Position numbers and translations under genes: made by a program. 64,000 nucleotides of DNA from an uncultured bacterium (lineage in GTDB: Bacteria; Patescibacteriota; Saccharimonadia; Saccharimonadales; Saccharimonadaceae). The notes beneath the pieces were generated by a model that did no database searches, was not told where the DNA came from, and saw nothing but the letters and a program-made list of their open reading frames with translations. The stretch lies in the NCBI GenBank assembly GCA_938030735.1, contig CALHIM010000011.1, positions 62,001 to 126,000 of the forward strand, given 5' to 3'. Below, in pieces: positions 27,001-34,838 of this stretch (its first letter is position 1; the number at the start of each line of letters is the position of its first letter).

Positions 27001-27468
27001 TTAAAATCCGGAATAGGCAATATCGCTAACAACATGAGAAATATGTTTTCTGGGGCTGTCGAAGGCGTGAAAAAATTCCTTGGTATTCATTCACCTTCAA
27101 GATTGTTTAAGAGTTATGGTGGATTCGTGAGCGAAGGTTTCGCGCTTGGAATCCAAAGCGAGATGAACACAGTTTCAAAAGCTTTCACTAAAATGACCGA
27201 CTTCGAAATCCCAGAGTATACAGTGAAAACGAATTTTGATATAGATACTCCAGATTATGGTGTTGAACAAACCGTAAAAGCTCATCTTGATTACCAAAGC
27301 AAACTCGATAAAGAACGTGAGACTGCGATGGATAAAATCGAAGAGGCAATTCGCAACCAAAAACAGCAAATCACGGTTAAGGTTGGCGAGGACACGCTGG
27401 TTAATAAAATTATTGATGGCGTTAATGCAAAAAGCTTCCTTGAAAATCGAACCGTGTTTGATGTCTAA
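24094..27468 (+). CDS. Tape measure protein
   Basis: 1124 residues, the longest phage gene. It has an N-terminal coiled coil, hydrophobic segments near residues 255-305 and 610-660, a Gly-rich linker near 390, a long charged coiled coil around 680-850 and a C-terminal half with the GIHSPSRLFKSYGGF motif common near the end of tape measures. It sets tail length and is ejected with DNA. ATGA overlap with the chaperone extension. Confidence 0.95.
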   Translation: MSKTTIDELQVLISANSSKFQSEIAKVRENLAQVSQSARGSGESITGGFLKAQLALGALKGAFSAVVRVAKAATSEFGSLEQNLGGAEAVFGQFSDAVKQKSKESAQTMGTSMSQYLAAANKMGSLFQGAGYDVQKSMIMTTKAMQRAADVASVMGISQEAALESVAGMAKGNFTMMDNLGVAMNDTALSAYMLEKGIQGNIEKMTTGEKIGIAYQMFMDRTGKYAGNFARESMTLEGALAILRAELSNVAATLGSAFAPVVLSVSNFVSSVLIPAINAAIPYIVGFMKVIGTMVNYVISAISSLFGVTKKAGGALGFGGVSKAADSASKGMSNLGKSAGGSGGAGGMNKAAGSAKKLKKELLGLAKFDEMNVLKTPEDTGSGGGGGGAGSGGGGGVDFDMPEIPTGGFKNAFDDIGLKAEEIANKIKGFFSDMFDFKKIGSAFKRFWDDIKATAKPVFEVIGDAWERYLKPIISWAGNELLPAFLNAVGGAARFLGEMFKSAYNFSRPFIDAFIAPLVGFIGSGIVKFLNGIGDAFRAMSKDKGLVDFLTQITITIGGMTVAIKAAEAISAFNAGVKTMQALALSSPQAMASMVSSLGSVKSAFVLAGGGMAGVKASAIALGASIKTSVIGAFNTVMAHPLILAIAGIAAGFAFLGGSIKSAFEQGNPAMWESEARAKALKKAQEDLQKAIDGVKTAEENLKNARNSETDANLQRIEAVKAQKRAMEELAIAQQQTGISFESVKSQIESGTLAFENLTPQQQAVYEKGLLLEQANQKVQTSQDNMNKAIQDTKSKTEELKKAKDEELAQRLADATSQAVIQGKYKNSKDAIDALKSGVLEYKDENGNMVKVSEEDISRLENTTKTKSQDIVKTYRDSKSGADQGFFGPMGKSLATAGDQLGKFAGWAGEKFGEFIIWAKKAGSDAWNGITSFFGGIGQWFSDRWGDIKNAFSNAWQTFSNIGRNIWEGLKSGIGNIANNMRNMFSGAVEGVKKFLGIHSPSRLFKSYGGFVSEGFALGIQSEMNTVSKAFTKMTDFEIPEYTVKTNFDIDTPDYGVEQTVKAHLDYQSKLDKERETAMDKIEEAIRNQKQQITVKVGEDTLVNKIIDGVNAKSFLENRTVFDV

Positions 27469-27473
27469 AGAGA

Positions 27474-27498
27474 AAAAGGGGCAAATGCCTCTTTTTTG
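27474..27498 (+). terminator. Terminator after the tape measure gene
   Basis: AAAAAGGGGC pairs with GCCTCTTTTT around loop AAAT (one G-U pair) and is followed by T. It separates the tape measure from the accessory gene downstream. Confidence 0.85.
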
Positions 27499-27499
27499 C

Positions 27500-27529
27500 T
27501 TGATTTTGATAGCCTTTTGGTTGTATAAT
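27500..27529 (+). promoter_or_regulatory. Promoter of the accessory (moron) gene
   Basis: TTGATT (27,500-27,505), 18-base spacer, TATAAT (27,524-27,529), immediately after the terminator. Together with its own leader this makes the next gene an autonomous unit inside the late operon. Confidence 0.7.
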
Positions 27530-27533
27530 AAAA

Positions 27534-27646
27534 TTGTTCAGACAAAAAATACGGAAAGCTTTTAAATTGAGCTGATGTTTTTGCTTATTTTGGAGCTTTC
27601 GTATTTGTCTGAACAACAATACTACTTTAAACATCGGCTCAATTTA
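27534..27646 (+). promoter_or_regulatory. Leader RNA with two interleaved long inverted repeats
   Basis: Stem a: 27,534-27,560 with 27,594-27,616 (23 pairs, bulges of three A and one G). Stem b: 27,563-27,580 with 27,629-27,646 (18 pairs including one U-G). The order is a-b-a'-b', so the stems compete or form a pseudoknot; connecting loops (2, 13 and 12 nt) look too short for both to form fully at once. The U-G pair favours the plus strand as the RNA. A regulatory switch for the next gene is inferred. Confidence 0.6.
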
Positions 27647-27667
27647 TTTAGTCGAGGATTGGAAAAA

Positions 27668-28417
27668 ATGAATCACAAAGATACGAGGCCAAACTCAGGT
27701 AAAAAAGCTATATTATATACGACTATATCTGTTTTTATTTTATTTTTTCTTATTATAGTCTGGGCGAGTTTTTCGGCCAAAAAAGGAGAGAAAGAAGTAA
27801 ATAATGAGGTCTCAAAACAGAGAATATCTGTTAATTTAGAGAAAGACCAAACTCTTGAAACTGGTAAAAATCGTTATAAGCTCAAAATCTCAGGATTTAA
27901 AAATGTTGCAAAAATGAGCGTTAGAATTAACTGTGAAAATACGGTCAGCCACAAATCTCCATTGAGCGAATGTAATAAAACTACAGAAAAAGAAACTCAA
28001 GGAAAAGAGTCGTTGGAGTATTTTGTAACATTTAACATTTCAGATTTTTCAAAACAGGAAAATAATAAAATCGAAGTATTGGTTACAAACCAAGATCGCG
28101 GCGCAGAAAGTGTTGATAAAGTTATTGCGATAAATGGTGAGCCTTATTATTATGGTAAAGCTGAAATATCTTTTTCTAAGGAAGAACCCAATAATAACTT
28201 ATATCTAACTAATGCAAGATATGAAAAAATAGCCATTGGTGCGAATATAGACAACCTATCTAATATATATGATATTAAGAAAGCTTGTGAAAAATATAGT
28301 GATTCTGATAGTGCTATTGGCAAGAGCCAAATGTATCGCTGTAAATATGAAGGCAAATACGCACATTTTCATTTTATAAACGGATCACTAAGCTCTAAAG
28401 ATGTATTAAATTACTAA
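27668..28417 (+). CDS. Membrane-anchored accessory (moron) protein
   Basis: 249 residues from the ATG at 27,668 (GAGGATTGG upstream). A short basic N terminus and one hydrophobic helix (about residues 14-34) place the rest outside the membrane: a beta-rich domain (about 50-160) with a Cys pair and a C-terminal part with two further Cys (KKACEKYSDSDSA, YRCKYEG). No family is recognised. Its own terminator-promoter setting, position between tape measure and distal tail genes, and lack of any TTCGAA indicate a late insertion. Superinfection exclusion or host-surface change would fit, but this is inference. Confidence 0.7.
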   Translation: MNHKDTRPNSGKKAILYTTISVFILFFLIIVWASFSAKKGEKEVNNEVSKQRISVNLEKDQTLETGKNRYKLKISGFKNVAKMSVRINCENTVSHKSPLSECNKTTEKETQGKESLEYFVTFNISDFSKQENNKIEVLVTNQDRGAESVDKVIAINGEPYYYGKAEISFSKEEPNNNLYLTNARYEKIAIGANIDNLSNIYDIKKACEKYSDSDSAIGKSQMYRCKYEGKYAHFHFINGSLSSKDVLNY

Positions 28418-28435
28418 TTAATTTAAACTTATTTT

Positions 28436-28515
28436 TTGCCAAAAAGACTAAAGTTTGGTATAATAAAATTAGAAGAACCATTTGCGATTCACCCCTCAGG
28501 GTGGGTCGCTTTTTT
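28436..28515 (+). promoter_or_regulatory. Late promoter P3 with conserved 12-mer and attenuator hairpin
   Basis: TTGCCA (28,436-28,441), 17 bases, TATAAT (28,459-28,464), GAACCATTTGCG (28,475-28,486), an 11-bp stem (28,484-28,494 with 28,499-28,509, two U-G pairs, loop CTCA) and TTTTTT. It precedes the tail-tip unit. Confidence 0.75.
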
Positions 28516-28543
28516 ATGTCCAAACGAAAGGGGAATTTCGAAA

Positions 28544-28918
28544 ATGCAAATAAATGGTGAATTACTTAAAATCAACGGTCAGGTTTTTTCGAATTTGAAA
28601 AGTTATCAACTCCAGAGAAATAAGCTCTGGCTAAATTCAGACCGCAATATGGCCGGCGAAATTCGCGCGACAATGATTGGAATTTTCCCAAAAATTGAAG
28701 TTGAATTTGGCGGAATTTTAACTGTGGCAGAAATTCAAAAAATTGCGCGTGTGGTTGATTTGCCATTTTTCACGGTTGAGTATTTCGATCCAAAATACAA
28801 TGCGATGAAGTCTGGCCAATTTTACGCTGGCGATTACAGTGTTCAGCTCAAAGATAAGAAACGTGGAATTTTCGACCCATTTAAAGTGAGTTTAATTCCA
28901 GTTAGAAAAGAGGCGTAA
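28544..28918 (+). CDS. Phage tail protein (DUF6711-like)
   Basis: 124 residues from the ATG at 28,544, chosen for AAAGGGG upstream and because an earlier in-frame start lies in the promoter. Begins MQINGELLKINGQVF and contains VVDLPFFTVEYFDPKYN. Small proteins like this often precede the tail endopeptidase gene in place of a distal tail protein. First gene of the P3 unit. Confidence 0.7.
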   Translation: MQINGELLKINGQVFSNLKSYQLQRNKLWLNSDRNMAGEIRATMIGIFPKIEVEFGGILTVAEIQKIARVVDLPFFTVEYFDPKYNAMKSGQFYAGDYSVQLKDKKRGIFDPFKVSLIPVRKEA

Positions 28919-30910
28919 ATGCTTATTGTTAGTGAAAATTTCAAACAAGCGATCAAGCAGCCAACGAGGGAAATTCGAACTGCGTTAGTCTTGGCAAATA
29001 ATACAAAAATAACCAGTAATGATGAACTTGCCAGTTTTTCGATCGAACGAACAGGAGCGCCATTTTTAAGCTCAATGAGTGGATTTTCGGCCGTAATTTT
29101 GGGTGTTTCGAAAAATCTAATTAATCAGGTCGTTCAGGTTGAAATTGAAGTTAAAACTAATTTTCAAAACAATACTTTTGAGAAAATAAATCTTGGCAGT
29201 TTTCGAATTTCAGAAAGCTCAGTAAATCTTGAGAAAAACACCACAACAATTAAAGGTTTTGATTTTATAGCGGGACTTTCAACTCAAGAATATTCAGCTG
29301 GCAGTTTAACTTTTCCTGCTTCTCTCGCAGATTTGGTGGCTCAAATTACAAATAAGTTTAATCTTGAATTCAAACGAGCGGATTTTGAAAGATTGCCAAA
29401 CGCAAATTTTACAATTTCAAAAGATTTGTGGGAAAAAATAAACAAGACTACTTTTCGAAGTATTCTTGACGAGGTTTGTGGATCGACCGCAACAACTGCG
29501 ATCGTTCGAAATTCTGCTTTAAGATTTGAACCAATTAAGCGTGCAAAAATTGACCGAATAACTTATTCTGAACTAAAAAGTTTAAAATTTAAGCCAAAAA
29601 ATGTGCCAATAAACACGTTAACGCTCGCAAGAACACCACAAGAAGACAATATTTTTGTGAAAGATAATGAAAAAGTTGCGCAACAGGGCGAAAGTGAATT
29701 TAAACTCGCAAATAATGAAATTTTAGACAAAAACCGAATTGAAGTTATTTCGCCAATTTTTGAGGCGGTAAAGGGATATGAAGCCCAGCCGTTCGAGGCG
29801 GAAACAATCGGCTTATTCTGGTTTGAAATTGGTGATCGAGTTGAAATTCAAAACGGTGATAACTTCACTGAAAGCGTTATTTCAGGCATTAAAATTGAGA
29901 TTAGCGGTTCGAGTATTAAAGAATCTTTGGTTGGTAAAGAATTAGAAAAAACTAAAACAGATTACAAACGAGCTGGTGGAATTGCTAGAACTATTTTTAA
30001 TACTGAAATCGTCGTCGATAAACAAAAGCAAGAAATCGCAAGCGTCATTTCGCAAAAAGAAAAGTTAGAGAGCGAAACATTTGAGAAGTTTTCTCGCCTC
30101 GATCAGACTTTAGCAGATTTTAACTATACAATATCGAAAACAGGTGGTTTAAATTTATTAAAAAATTCTGCGTTCTACTCGTTTGATGAAAAGACTAACT
30201 CGCCTAATTTCTGGAATATTCGAACTATTCAAAATCTTACGATTGAGAATTCTGCTGAAGCTCGCAGTAAGGGAGCTATTTCAGGGCGAAAGATCACTAT
30301 TCAAAATAACACTTTAACGCAAACAGTGGCAGTGGCTTCGAATTTTACGAGTGAAAAACAAAATTTCTACAGCTTTTCTTGTCGAATTAAAAAACCAGTG
30401 ATTGGCTCAGGTAAAATTGAAATTTTAGATGGCGAAACAGTCGCTCGAACCTTTGAAATTACGGAAGGAACTAGCTTTGATTGGGCGGAAGTTAAAATTG
30501 AAGGAATTCTACCACAAAATAATACTTTAAGCTTAAAAATTACAGTAAACGCAAATTCGACAATTGCTTTTGCAGATTTGAATTTAGCGAACAATAAAAC
30601 CGCCAGTGTTTGGACACAAGCTCAGGGTGAAATTTCAAACGCAAATTTACATATCGATGAACACGGTTTAATTATTAAGAGTTCGGTTAATGAAGGTGAT
30701 TATACCGCTATTACACCGTTGGAGTTTTCAGGATATTCAAAAATTGGACACAGTATTCAGCGTGTTTTTACCGTTAATAAAGATACGACCGAGGTCAAGA
30801 AATTTAAAGCCGAAGATGAAATTGATATGTCGCCAATTAAAATTGTCGCAATTAAAGATGGCGAAAAAACAGGCTGGGCGTTCGTTGCGAATTCGAAAGG
30901 AGAAAGATAA
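28919..30910 (+). CDS. Tail-tip/baseplate protein (tail endopeptidase-type N terminus)
   Basis: 663 residues starting one base after the previous stop. The first 350 residues resemble Tal/gp21-like tail hub proteins (SFRISESSVNLEK, TTIKGFDFIAGLSTQEYSAG). Residues about 410-560 form a beta-sandwich like carbohydrate-binding modules (GLNLLKNSAFYSFD...NFWNI), so host-surface contact is likely. A small C-terminal segment ends the protein. Confidence 0.78.
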   Translation: MLIVSENFKQAIKQPTREIRTALVLANNTKITSNDELASFSIERTGAPFLSSMSGFSAVILGVSKNLINQVVQVEIEVKTNFQNNTFEKINLGSFRISESSVNLEKNTTTIKGFDFIAGLSTQEYSAGSLTFPASLADLVAQITNKFNLEFKRADFERLPNANFTISKDLWEKINKTTFRSILDEVCGSTATTAIVRNSALRFEPIKRAKIDRITYSELKSLKFKPKNVPINTLTLARTPQEDNIFVKDNEKVAQQGESEFKLANNEILDKNRIEVISPIFEAVKGYEAQPFEAETIGLFWFEIGDRVEIQNGDNFTESVISGIKIEISGSSIKESLVGKELEKTKTDYKRAGGIARTIFNTEIVVDKQKQEIASVISQKEKLESETFEKFSRLDQTLADFNYTISKTGGLNLLKNSAFYSFDEKTNSPNFWNIRTIQNLTIENSAEARSKGAISGRKITIQNNTLTQTVAVASNFTSEKQNFYSFSCRIKKPVIGSGKIEILDGETVARTFEITEGTSFDWAEVKIEGILPQNNTLSLKITVNANSTIAFADLNLANNKTASVWTQAQGEISNANLHIDEHGLIIKSSVNEGDYTAITPLEFSGYSKIGHSIQRVFTVNKDTTEVKKFKAEDEIDMSPIKIVAIKDGEKTGWAFVANSKGER

Positions 30911-32710
30911 ATGAATGATAATTTTCGGGGTAATAGCGTAAGACTGGGTGGAAGCCCTAACAACTACGCTTTCGTAAATTTTCAGCTAGCTGGACAAGAT
31001 ATAGCAGGAAACTATTCTTTAATTAACTGGCAGTTTTTTGCACACTTTGAAAGAGCAGATGCAGAACTTCGTGCCGGAGTTGTAAATACTAACGCTGGAC
31101 AAGTCTATAATAACGGTGGAAGAATTAAAGGATTTCAAGGTTTAGCTACAAGAGATGTTCCTATCGCAAGTGGAACTGTTCGAGTAAATCACCGTGATGA
31201 TGGAACAGCTGAGTTTCAAATCGGAGTTTCGCTATTCTTCTATAATACTGGAACAAGTGCTGGGACTTCTCGTGTCTACAATCTTCCGACTATTCCACGC
31301 CAGAGCCAACCTACCTTTTCAAAGAACCTTTATACGGTGGGTGAGCAAATATGGCTCAATATGAACCGTAAGGCAAACTTTCATCACATTGGCTCGCTAC
31401 AAATTCCAGACCAAAATGAAATTGTTCGTTTTGAGAATGCACAAGGTGAATTCGTGTGGCAACCTAACGAGAAAGAAATAGATGAAATCTATAAACGAAT
31501 GGCGAACACCACGAGAACAAGCCTTGGGGCGGACATCACAACTTGGAACGGTGGAACTCAAATTGGCGGGCTTACGTATACTAACGTTGAAATACAACTC
31601 GATTCAAGCAAAATTCAACCAGATTTTAACGATTTTGACTTTGCGGATTCTAACGCTAAAATTACCGAAATTACCGGAAATTCTAAAATATTTGTGCAGG
31701 GATTTTCGAGACCAAAAGCGTGGGTTTTGCCGAAAAATAAAATGGCTGCGAAAAAATATGCTAGCCCATCAAGATATGTTTTTGCAGCAGACGGTGCAAC
31801 AATTTCAGCAGATTATAGCGAGAGTCAGCAGGTTCAGGCGATTTTCGAAAGAGCAATAAATTCAGCAGGCAGCTTAACAATTTCAGCCTCAGCAGTGGAT
31901 TCGCGCGGTATTTCGAAAACCGTCAATAAAACAGCGGAAGTTTTGCCATATTCTGCGCCGGTTCTAAGTATTTCAGCGAAACGGCAGAATAATTTCGATG
32001 AAACAGTGGAAATTGATATTTCCGGAACAATCTCAACATTAAAAATTATAAATTCGAACAAAAACCGCATTGTTTTGCTCCAAATGCGGCACAGAGCGAG
32101 CGGTGGAAGTTGGGAGAACTGGAAAACGATTCAAGCAGTTCTTACGGAAGCGAATTTCTCGGCTCAAAGGCAATACCTGAGCTTAAATCGTGCTGGTAGC
32201 TTTGAAATTGAAGTAAAGGTAACAGACAGATTGAGCGAAACTTCATCTACAGCGGAAATTTCGCCAGGAAAACCGATTTTCTTTATTTCAAGTAATACTG
32301 AAAAGGTGGGTGTAAATAAAGTTCCTGAATTCGGCGATTTAGATGTTTTAGGCGATATTTTCTCGCGAGGCAGAAAGGTTCTCACGGATAGTCAGGAGGA
32401 TACAGACCACTGGGAAATGATAGATATGGGGTGGGGAGCTAAAGGTCTTTTCTACAAGAAAAATGGATTTTGTGGATTCCGCCTATCTTTTACTGGAAAT
32501 TATGGAAATGGTAGAATGCTTGAGAAAATTCTAGAGAAATACTGGCCTAAGCACGAAACAGCTTTTGCTGGAATATGTATCAATAATAATAGACACTCGG
32601 GCGGTTTCATAATCAAGCTTGGCTTAAACGGCGAAATTGAAAAGCGTGGAACTGATAACTATCAAGAATATCACGTGTCTGGGGTGTATTTAGCTAAAAA
32701 TAATTTATAA
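30911..32710 (+). CDS. Phage minor structural protein/receptor-binding fibre (DUF859-like)
   Basis: 599 residues. The N-terminal half, with GNYSLINWQFFAHFE and YNLPTIPRQSQP, is like DUF859 minor structural proteins of siphoviruses; a beta-rich middle with repeated Ig-like strands follows. The last 110 residues after LGDIFSRGRKVL form a separate domain (WEMIDMGWGAKGLFYKKNG...) that I take as the receptor-binding tip. RBS AAAGGAGAAA. In a host that lives on other bacteria, its receptor would be of interest. Confidence 0.75.
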   Translation: MNDNFRGNSVRLGGSPNNYAFVNFQLAGQDIAGNYSLINWQFFAHFERADAELRAGVVNTNAGQVYNNGGRIKGFQGLATRDVPIASGTVRVNHRDDGTAEFQIGVSLFFYNTGTSAGTSRVYNLPTIPRQSQPTFSKNLYTVGEQIWLNMNRKANFHHIGSLQIPDQNEIVRFENAQGEFVWQPNEKEIDEIYKRMANTTRTSLGADITTWNGGTQIGGLTYTNVEIQLDSSKIQPDFNDFDFADSNAKITEITGNSKIFVQGFSRPKAWVLPKNKMAAKKYASPSRYVFAADGATISADYSESQQVQAIFERAINSAGSLTISASAVDSRGISKTVNKTAEVLPYSAPVLSISAKRQNNFDETVEIDISGTISTLKIINSNKNRIVLLQMRHRASGGSWENWKTIQAVLTEANFSAQRQYLSLNRAGSFEIEVKVTDRLSETSSTAEISPGKPIFFISSNTEKVGVNKVPEFGDLDVLGDIFSRGRKVLTDSQEDTDHWEMIDMGWGAKGLFYKKNGFCGFRLSFTGNYGNGRMLEKILEKYWPKHETAFAGICINNNRHSGGFIIKLGLNGEIEKRGTDNYQEYHVSGVYLAKNNL

Positions 32711-32722
32711 AGGAGAGTAAAA

Positions 32723-33052
32723 ATGGCTATTGTAAAAATGATCAAAGATGAACGAAATGCGGTGATGACTTGGCATGAAGTTGATCAGTTCACTACAAGT
32801 TTTAATGGAAGTGGAACGGTTGTAATTCGCAGTTTCGCGAACGGAGCGACTTATGCTGATGAGGTGAAAGCACGCAAGGCTGGCGACAGCACGAAAGACC
32901 TTAGTTTAAATACTTTTAGTGTTCAATTATCTGAAGGAACTGAAATTTCAAAGGAGGCAATTGAGAAAGAGCTTTTGAAGAAAGAATATTTCAGAGAAAA
33001 AAGTTCGAGACAAATCTGGGATTTTGAAGAGAATAAGGCAAAACAAGTGTAG
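32723..33052 (+). CDS. Phage hypothetical protein
   Basis: 109 residues, MAIVKMIKDERNAVMTWHEVDQF..., after AAAGGAGAG. Beta-rich N-terminal part and a charged helical C-terminal part. No family recognised; position suggests a small tail or lysis-adjacent protein. Confidence 0.6.
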   Translation: MAIVKMIKDERNAVMTWHEVDQFTTSFNGSGTVVIRSFANGATYADEVKARKAGDSTKDLSLNTFSVQLSEGTEISKEAIEKELLKKEYFREKSSRQIWDFEENKAKQV

Positions 33053-33065
33053 AGAAAGGAGGAAT

Positions 33066-33371
33066 ATGGATGATAAATATATAAGCAAAGAAGTCTTTGA
33101 AGCACGAATTGATGTTTTGGAAGAGAAAATTAACAGTTTGACTCAAATTGTTGAACATACTAACGATCAGCTCGAGATTATCGCAGGGCTTTCGAAATCA
33201 GTCACCGAGCACCAAAAAGACATCGAGAGCGTGCGGCGCGAAGCTGAGCGCAACAAAGAACGTCTTCGGCGACTCGAAGAGAATCAGAGTAAAATTGTTT
33301 GGGCTGTAGGCGTGGCAATTTTAGGAGCATTAGTGCAATTCGTTTTGAACGGCGGATTGATTAAAAAATAA
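33066..33371 (+). CDS. XhlA-like membrane protein of the lysis cassette
   Basis: 101 residues starting at the ATG at 33,066 after AAAGGAGGAAT. A long charged coiled coil is followed by one C-terminal membrane helix (VWAVGVAILGALVQFVL) and GGLIKK, the layout of XhlA/haemolysin-type proteins found next to holins and endolysins. Confidence 0.8.
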   Translation: MDDKYISKEVFEARIDVLEEKINSLTQIVEHTNDQLEIIAGLSKSVTEHQKDIESVRREAERNKERLRRLEENQSKIVWAVGVAILGALVQFVLNGGLIKK

Positions 33372-33381
33372 GGAGGAAATA

Positions 33382-34653
33382 ATGGACAAAGTAATTGAAT
33401 GGTTTCAGCAACGGCAAGGCAGAGTTAGCTACTCGATGGTAAATCGAAATGGAGCAAACTCTTATGACTGCTCAAGTTCAATTTATCACGCCCTAATTTA
33501 CGCTGGAATTTTACCGCAAGGCTTCCGCATTGGTAATACTGAAACAGAGTTCGTTGAGTTACCGAAATTCGGCTTTGAACGAATTGAAGCAGATGCAAAC
33601 GGATATATCCCAACTCAAAGAGGTGATATCTTTATATGGGGCAAACAGGGATATACGAACGGAGCAGGCGGACACACTGGAATTTACCTTGACAATGACA
33701 ATATCATTCATTGTTCATACGGTTATAACGGTATTCATACCGACAACCACGACTGGCTCGCAGGTATCAACGGTGTGCAAGATTTGACTATCTTCCGCTA
33801 TACTGGACAACCACAACCAACATCAGCACCGCAACCAACGCCAGAAGCTATTGACGATGTAATTAACATTGGCTCACACTTCAAATTTCCACAAGCCCTG
33901 CAAGTGGCTGAAATCAATATCAACGATGGTCGCAGAGAGTTGAAGATAGATGCACTTTGCCCTCGAGGCTTTACTTGGGCTGAAAATGGACTACCAGCTA
34001 ACTGGGCAACTAAAGTGGACAACGACGGCTACAAAGTCGAAGGTGAAATTAACGCAGGCGACTGGGTGAAAATCAACGGAGCTTTTGTCGCTCTCGAGGT
34101 AGTCCAGAATGATGGCTTATGGTTCGCTAAAATCAAACGAGATGGAATTGATGTGTGGGTAGAACTCACGCCAGTAACTGAAATCCCAGCAGGCGACAAT
34201 GGAACTATCGTTGAAAATCGACCAACACCACCAGCACCAGCTGAGCCAACACAACCCGAAGTTCCAACTGAACCAGAAGCTAATATTCAAGAAGAACGAG
34301 TTAAATTCGTAGTTGAAGAAAAGAAAGAAGAATCTATGGAAAATAAACCACAAGTTGAAATCAAAATTAACGAACGCAAATTTACAGACAAGGAGATTAA
34401 AATGCTAGAAGATTTACAGAAAGAAGCAACTTCAAATATCGCCAACACAGAATATGAACCGCGCATTAGTGAGAAAGCTAAAACAACAGTGTATTTCATC
34501 GCCGACCTTGGCATTCTAACGAATATGCTTATTGCTACAATCTGTGTGATCTTGATTCCAAACGCCACGAAAGAGATTTTGGCGATCAGCGGAGCGGTTG
34601 CGACTGCATTTGCAGGGCTTAAGCCGATCTTCAAACTTGGCGCAAAGAAATAG
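33382..34653 (+). CDS. Endolysin: Pal-type amidase with SH3-like middle and holin-like C terminus
   Basis: 423 residues. Residues 1-135 match the Amidase_5/Pal type of pneumococcal phage Dp-1: WFQQRQGRVSYSM, catalytic Cys30 in SYDCSSS, GDIFIWGKQG and His98 in GGHTGIY. Residues about 160-275 look like SH3-type wall-binding sequence, then a Pro-rich linker. The last 65 residues contain two membrane helices (YFIADLGILTNMLIATICVI and the ISGAVATAFAGL region) as in phage holins. A strong internal ribosome binding site and in-frame ATG at 34,402 could make the holin part separately. Amidase fused in frame to holin-like helices is unusual. Confidence 0.85.
   Translation: MDKVIEWFQQRQGRVSYSMVNRNGANSYDCSSSIYHALIYAGILPQGFRIGNTETEFVELPKFGFERIEADANGYIPTQRGDIFIWGKQGYTNGAGGHTGIYLDNDNIIHCSYGYNGIHTDNHDWLAGINGVQDLTIFRYTGQPQPTSAPQPTPEAIDDVINIGSHFKFPQALQVAEININDGRRELKIDALCPRGFTWAENGLPANWATKVDNDGYKVEGEINAGDWVKINGAFVALEVVQNDGLWFAKIKRDGIDVWVELTPVTEIPAGDNGTIVENRPTPPAPAEPTQPEVPTEPEANIQEERVKFVVEEKKEESMENKPQVEIKINERKFTDKEIKMLEDLQKEATSNIANTEYEPRISEKAKTTVYFIADLGILTNMLIATICVILIPNATKEILAISGAVATAFAGLKPIFKLGAKK
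34402..34653 (+). CDS. Possible separate holin from an internal start in the endolysin gene
   Basis: The ATG at 34,402 is in frame and is preceded by AAGGAG with six bases of spacing, as strong as the phage's other start signals. The product would be 83 residues: a charged N-terminal helix, then two membrane helices and a basic end, GLKPIFKLGAKK. Holins make the membrane holes that release endolysin. Internal initiation is inferred from the sequence only. Confidence 0.5.
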   Translation: MLEDLQKEATSNIANTEYEPRISEKAKTTVYFIADLGILTNMLIATICVILIPNATKEILAISGAVATAFAGLKPIFKLGAKK

Positions 34654-34744
34654 CTAGAGAATTAAGAAAATAAAAAGAACCCGTTTTGGATACTATTTTG
34701 AAATCTTTATATATAAAATATATATAAAATATATAAAAAAAGTA

Positions 34745-34822
34745 TTGACTTTTATTATGTAAATTGATATAATTAAGTTACATCGCCTTAGCTTGCTCGA
34801 AAGAGCCGCTAAGGTTTTTTTT
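34745..34822 (+). promoter_or_regulatory. Promoter followed directly by a terminator hairpin (P4)
   Basis: TTGACT (34,745-34,750), 17 bases, TATAAT (34,768-34,773), then a CCTTAGC/GCTAAGG stem (34,786-34,792 with 34,808-34,814) with an inner GCTC-GAAA-GAGC and eight T. Same promoter-then-terminator layout as P1-P3 but without GAACCATTTGCG. The hairpin also closes the lysis operon. Confidence 0.7.
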
Positions 34823-34823
34823 G

Positions 34824-34832
34824 TGGTATAAT
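34824..34832 (+). promoter_or_regulatory. Extended -10 promoter for the NYN gene
   Basis: TGGTATAAT just after the terminator T-run. The ATG is six bases further on, so the mRNA would be leaderless. Confidence 0.55.
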
Positions 34833-34838
34833 ATAGTT

